Below, piece by piece: positions 56,401 to 58,600 of a stretch of DNA of 58,600 nucleotides. The notes beneath the pieces were generated by a model. The model did no database searches. It was not told where the DNA came from and saw only the letters and a list, made by a program, of their open reading frames with translations. The position numbers and the translations under genes are program-made. Position 1 is the first letter of the stretch. Each line of letters begins with the position of its first letter. Source of the stretch: an uncultured Prevotellaceae bacterium (GTDB lineage: Bacteria; Bacteroidota; Bacteroidia; Bacteroidales; Bacteroidaceae); contig CAMVUB010000009.1 of assembly GCA_947170495.1 (NCBI GenBank), positions 1-58,600 of the forward strand. The letters are read 5' to 3'.

Positions 56401-56677
56401 AGAGATAGCGCTCCAGGGGGCGTGCCACCTGCAGCTCCACCTCCTCTGTGGAGGCTCCGGGATAGACGGCTATGACGACGCCTTGCCGCACGGTGACGCG
56501 TGGGAACTCATCCTTCGGCATGACATACATGCCATAGATGCCTATGAGGAACAGCAGCCCGACGATGAGGAGCGAGATGCGGTAGTGCTCCAGCGGCCAG
56601 GCGTACCAAGACCCACCCCTGGCCCCTCCCATAGGGGAGGGGTGAGGCTGGCGCAAAGATTCATTATTATTCGACAT
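53486..56677 (-). CDS. RND-family efflux pump, inner-membrane subunit
   Basis: A 1063-residue AcrB-like proton-driven exporter with 12 membrane helices and two large periplasmic loops. TM1 is YRISLLIVGLLFLIGIYGMY. TM4 has IIVLGMIVDNSIVIIDGY, one Asp followed by Asn instead of the AcrB Asp-Asp pair. TM10 has GVITLMGIIMRNEILIFEHA, Arg in place of AcrB Lys940. These changes are common in CzcA/other RND branches, so substrate class is open. The first 25 residues contain RQPHPSPMGGARGG, encoded by a palindrome. The ATG arises from an octamer repeat (ATATCGCA). It lies between adaptor and TolC genes and overlaps tolC. Confidence 0.93.
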   Translation of the reverse strand: MSNNNESLRQPHPSPMGGARGGSWYAWPLEHYRISLLIVGLLFLIGIYGMYVMPKDEFPRVTVRQGVVIAVYPGASTEEVELQVARPLERYLFTYNEVNRKKTTTTSQNGLCITMVELNGSVRNKDEVWSKLKLGLQQFKQSLPQGVVALVTNDDFGNTSALLIAIESGERSYRELRQYSDQLGDRLRRIPSVTNVKLFGEQRQQISLYIDRQRLQAYGIGQQMLLSTLQGEGLTTLSGSLDDADQQIPLHIAPTGHDEQEIASLIIYSDAASGKTVRVGDVARVVREYDPHASRIEHNGHPCVLLSMEMVPGNNVVNYGRLVNRVLDDFRTDVLPDDVTLTRIADKPKVVELSIHDFLRDLLLSMVIIIVVMMLLFPLRSAIVAAITIPLSTFVSVAFMYFAGIELNIVTLAALIIVLGMIVDNSIVIIDGYLEYVGKGMKPKDAAITSAKQYFMPMLLATVCITVIFFPLLYTLKGAFLDALLDFPWTVGINLLVSLLLAVGVIPFLCVKIIGVPDTEKQGKRFTDRVQELYTHVLNWNFRHPWATIALGAAAIGASLLIVPTLKMRQFPFADRDQFAVEIFLPEGKGLAETNMVADSVRHILEKDEHITAITTFLGCSSPRFMDTYAPQMAGKNYAQFIVGTTSNEATLELLAHYQPLLAEAFPNAYVRFKRLDMLYTPELEYRFYGEDIDSLHAVAERMMERMREMPELEWVHTDYLQPSPIVNVELDPVKAAQMGITRASAALSLSAASGSLRVGQLWEGDYEVPIVVMDETNGTFADVENWSVATPLTMLAGGLGGANSTIALRQVAAVKPLWSESRIVHRGGERCITVTAEMVKGVYAEPIERRLADIMDNEIELPQGVRTEVGGELEVNAEAMPQIFNGVLIALVIIFFFLLFNFKRFGITFLCMGALALMIPGALVGLGIMNRTLGLTSVMGVITLMGIIMRNEILIFEHADNLMKRFHAEHPAPEHPTPEEHTAYRQRYNYAIEEAAYDAGRRRMVPIFLTTATTAVGVIPMIIAGSSFWMPVGVTIFAGGIGTLILVVTVLPVLYWKLSVKK
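56611..56648. repeat. C/G-rich palindrome in the RND N-terminal coding region
   Basis: CCCCTCCCATAGGGGAGGGG with ACCCACCCCTGG and TGAGGC arms encodes PHPSPMGGARGG just before TM1. Confidence 0.8.
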
Positions 56678-56796
56678 TGCGATATTGCGATATTACTGTA
56701 TTACTGTATTACGAGAGATATATTTGCCCACTATCCGCAGGACTCCCCTCCATTACGGGAGGGGCTGGGTCTCCATTACGGGAGGGGTTGGGTCTT
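56676..56796. repeat. Octamer array and tandem palindromes between the adaptor and RND genes
   Basis: GCGATATT ×2 and ACTGTATT ×2 octamers run from the RND start to ~56712. Two tandem copies of CATTACGGGAGGGG-type sequence (56751-56796) follow; the second supplies the last codons (TQPLP) and stop of the adaptor gene. Confidence 0.75.
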
Positions 56797-57816
56797 CGTC
56801 CCTTCGCTCAGCTTCTGGTAGCCTTCTGTAACCACGCGCTGTCCATCGCTCAGCCCGGAGAGGATCTCGATGCGGTTGCCGGCGGTGTTGCCTGTGCTGA
56901 CGGTGGCGCGGTGGGCGGTGTTGTCCTTGCCCACGGTCCACACGAAGAGGGTGCCGTCGGCGCGGCGCTGCACGGCTGTCAGGGGCACGAGCACGTGGCT
57001 GCTGACCGCCTCGGTGCTCTCTCCGGCGTCCTTCACTTCCACTTTGGCCACCATGCCTGGCAGCAGTTCGCGATGGGGGTTGCTGACGCGGATGCGGACG
57101 TCATAGGTGTGCGTCATGGCGTCGGCCTGCACGCCTTTCTCAACGGTGCCGCCTTGGAAGGTGCGGCCGATGGCTTCGACGTGTACGGCTGTGGGTGTGT
57201 GGCTGCTGAAGGCTGCCATCTCGCGCTCGGGCACGGCAATCTTCACCTTGACGCTGCTGATGTCGAGGATGCTGACGACGGGCTGCGAGGGCAGCGCTGT
57301 CTCGCCGGCAGCCAGATAGCGCTTGCCTACGATGCCGCTCACGGGAGCTTCCAGGCGGCTGTCGGCCACGTTGCGGCGTGCGATGGCGAGCTCGGAGCGG
57401 GCCTGATCGACCTTGCTCTGCACCTCCACCCATTGTGCCTCGGTCATCGAGCCCTCGTCGTGGAGGAGTTTGTAGCGCGTCAGGGCGTCCTCGGCCTGCC
57501 GGTTCTGTGCCTCGGCGGCAGCGAGCATGTTGCGGGCCTGTGTGTCGTCGAGTTCGGCGATGAGCTGTCCGCGGCCTACGGCCTGTCCTTCGCTCACGGC
57601 CACGCGCTTCAGCGTGCCCATGGTGGTGTAGCTGACGACGGTGGCCTGGTTCTCTTCGACGACGCCGACATACGTGCGGCCCTCAGCCGTCTGGGCATTG
57701 CTCTGCACGACCTCCGTCTGCACGCGTATGGGTTGTTTCTCCCGTTGCTCTGCCTTCTGGCCGCAGGCCGTCATCAGCAGGGGCAACAGCCAATAGATGT
57801 GTCTTGTTGCTTTCAT
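56776..57816 (-). CDS. RND periplasmic adaptor (membrane fusion) lipoprotein
   Basis: A 346-residue HlyD/AcrA-like adaptor joining the RND pump to TolC. The signal YWLLPLLMTAC ends in a lipobox Cys. In order: first β-barrel/lipoyl half (GVVEENQATVVSYTTMGTLK), lipoyl motif VAVSEGQAVGRGQLIAELDD, helical hairpin (~95-165), second lipoyl half RLEAPVSGIVGKRYLAAGE, β-barrel (~185-260) and membrane-proximal domain. The last residues KTQPLP are encoded by a palindrome copy, so the original end may have differed. First gene of the efflux operon. Confidence 0.92.
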   Translation of the reverse strand: MKATRHIYWLLPLLMTACGQKAEQREKQPIRVQTEVVQSNAQTAEGRTYVGVVEENQATVVSYTTMGTLKRVAVSEGQAVGRGQLIAELDDTQARNMLAAAEAQNRQAEDALTRYKLLHDEGSMTEAQWVEVQSKVDQARSELAIARRNVADSRLEAPVSGIVGKRYLAAGETALPSQPVVSILDISSVKVKIAVPEREMAAFSSHTPTAVHVEAIGRTFQGGTVEKGVQADAMTHTYDVRIRVSNPHRELLPGMVAKVEVKDAGESTEAVSSHVLVPLTAVQRRADGTLFVWTVGKDNTAHRATVSTGNTAGNRIEILSGLSDGQRVVTEGYQKLSEGTKTQPLP

Positions 57817-57859
57817 TTTTGCTATGTTTGATTTCTGTTATTCAGTCGGTTTCGGGGCG

Positions 57860-57867
57860 CAAAGGTA
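57860..57867 (-). promoter_or_regulatory. -7 box of the efflux operon
   Basis: The minus strand reads TACCTTTG, 43 bp before the adaptor start. Confidence 0.65.
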
Positions 57868-57947
57868 CGGAGTTTCTGCGAAATAATCACTCTCGTAAAG
57901 ATAAAATGATACGCGCGCGGGTGATTTTTGGCCTTTTGCATAAAACG

Positions 57948-57982
57948 AAAAAGGGCTGCCCCCCCGAGGGAGCAACCCTTTA
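57948..57982 (-). terminator. Terminator of the GGGtGRT gene
   Basis: On the minus strand AAAGGGTTGC pairs with GCAGCCCTTT across a C/G-rich loop, followed by TTCGTTTT. Confidence 0.75.
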
Positions 57983-58004
57983 TCATGATGTGCGAAGATG
58001 CAAT

Positions 58005-58600
58005 TTACTTGCGGTTCAGAGCGAGGTCGATGGCCACGGCGATAGCCACGGTAGCGCCCACCATGGGGTTGTTACCGATGCCGAGGAAGCCCATCATCTC
58101 CACGTGTGCGGGCACGCTGGAGGAGCCTGCGAACTGAGCGTCGCTGTGCATGCGGCCCATGGTGTCGGTCATGCCGTAGGAGGCGGGACCTGCTGCCATG
58201 TTGTCGGGGTGCAGGGTGCGGCCTGTGCCACCGCCGGAAGCTACGCTGAAGTAGGGCTTGCCAGCGAGCACGCGTTCCTTCTTGTAGGTGCCGGCCACGG
58301 GGTGCTGGAAGCGGGTGGGGTTGGTGCTGTTACCGGTGATGGAGACATCGACGTTCTCCTTCCACAGGATGGCCACGCCCTCGCGCACGTCGTCAGCGCC
58401 ATAGCAGCGCACTTTCAGGCGGCTGGGGTTGTTGCCGTAGGGCACTTCCTTCACGATCTTCAGCTCGGAGGTGTAGTAGTCGAACTGCGTCTGCACGTAG
58501 GTGAAGCCGTTGATGCGGCTGATGATCTGTGCGGCGTCCTTGCCCAGACCGTTGAGGATGACGCGGAGGGGCTTCTGGCGCACCTTGTTGGCCATCTCGG
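58005..58600 (-). CDS. GGGtGRT-family protein (5' end outside window)
   Basis: The last ~198 residues of a protein named after its motif: VASGGGTGRTLHPDNMAAGP, then ASYGMTDTMGRMHSDAQFAG and SSSVPAHVEMMGFLGIGNNP. The full protein is normally ~330 residues; the Met at 58595 is internal (Glu precedes it in frame at the window edge). The family is highly conserved in anaerobes, and its biochemical role is not known to me. A terminator follows, and the efflux operon promoter is just downstream. Confidence 0.88.
   Translation of the reverse strand, partial: EMANKVRQKPLRVILNGLGKDAAQIISRINGFTYVQTQFDYYTSELKIVKEVPYGNNPSRLKVRCYGADDVREGVAILWKENVDVSITGNSTNPTRFQHPVAGTYKKERVLAGKPYFSVASGGGTGRTLHPDNMAAGPASYGMTDTMGRMHSDAQFAGSSSVPAHVEMMGFLGIGNNPMVGATVAIAVAIDLALNRK

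Noticed and set aside
54512..56821. 769-residue ORF antisense to the RND gene, and other long antisense ORFs (18197-20113, 44144-45427, 8788-9987, 7369-8529)
   Set aside because: They are His/Val/Asp/Gly-rich mirror frames of GC-rich genes, lack domains, and overlap well-recognised proteins completely.

Overview
The window looks like the chromosome of a Bacteroidales bacterium, most likely Prevotellaceae. Many genes have the Bacteroidota -7 promoter box TAnnTTTG and no Shine-Dalgarno. Exported proteins end in a short Gly/Val/Lys-rich tail (…NLAGQ…KGVNIVNGKKVxVK). There are many secreted glycan hydrolases and few tRNA or mobile genes. I see no rRNA, tRNA, CRISPR array or intact transposase. 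Most genes are GC-rich; the ATPase at 2546, the small genes at 37611 and 39486, and parts of the second sialidase are visibly richer in A+T. LAYOUT. 1-1.7 kb: end of a surface protein and a PfkB sugar kinase. 1.85-5.7 kb: a decayed AT-rich island with a RhuM/methyltransferase fusion relic, an AAA ATPase (DUF4143 type), a DprA-like protein, an Abi relic and a repeat-built non-coding element. 6-15 kb: housekeeping genes (alaS, an AspT-like transporter, xseA-xseB, ilvE-trmB, mrp). 15.3-25.6 kb: an operon of sialidase, GH20 hexosaminidase, second sialidase and a small peptide gene, which suits removal of sialic acid and HexNAc from host glycans. 25.7-27.1 kb: radA. 27.1-28.4 kb: a second repeat-built element between two identical 130-bp direct repeats. 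28.4-36.6 kb: a large surface protein with its own small peptide gene, and a GH31 enzyme with dockerin-like and cohesin-like ends. 36.7-42.9 kb: a coiled-coil membrane protein, then GatC-like transporter, exported KduI-like isomerase and GH97; two AT-rich one-gene cassettes (four-helix-bundle protein, GxxExxY protein) interrupt this run. 42.9-49 kb: GH43, an OmpA lipoprotein, a GH20 relic and an FAD oxidoreductase. 49-52 kb: xylB-xylA. 52-57.8 kb: an RND efflux operon. End: a GGGtGRT protein, cut by the window edge. MAIN UNUSUAL SIGNAL. Two families of short repeats run through both spacers and coding sequence. One is 7-8 bp tandem arrays, found in spacers, in promoter -33 regions, at start codons and in frame inside alaS, pfkB and GH31. 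The other is C/G-rich palindromes, usually in inverted pairs like REPINs, in frame inside trmB, mrp, GH31, radA, xylB, tolC and the RND pump. Three relics keep a gene's ends but have lost its middle, and two one-gene cassettes are bounded by inverted repeats. Together these suggest a genome shaped by small non-autonomous repeats and short-homology deletions. All calls come from reading the sequence by eye; family names rest on remembered motifs, not on searches.
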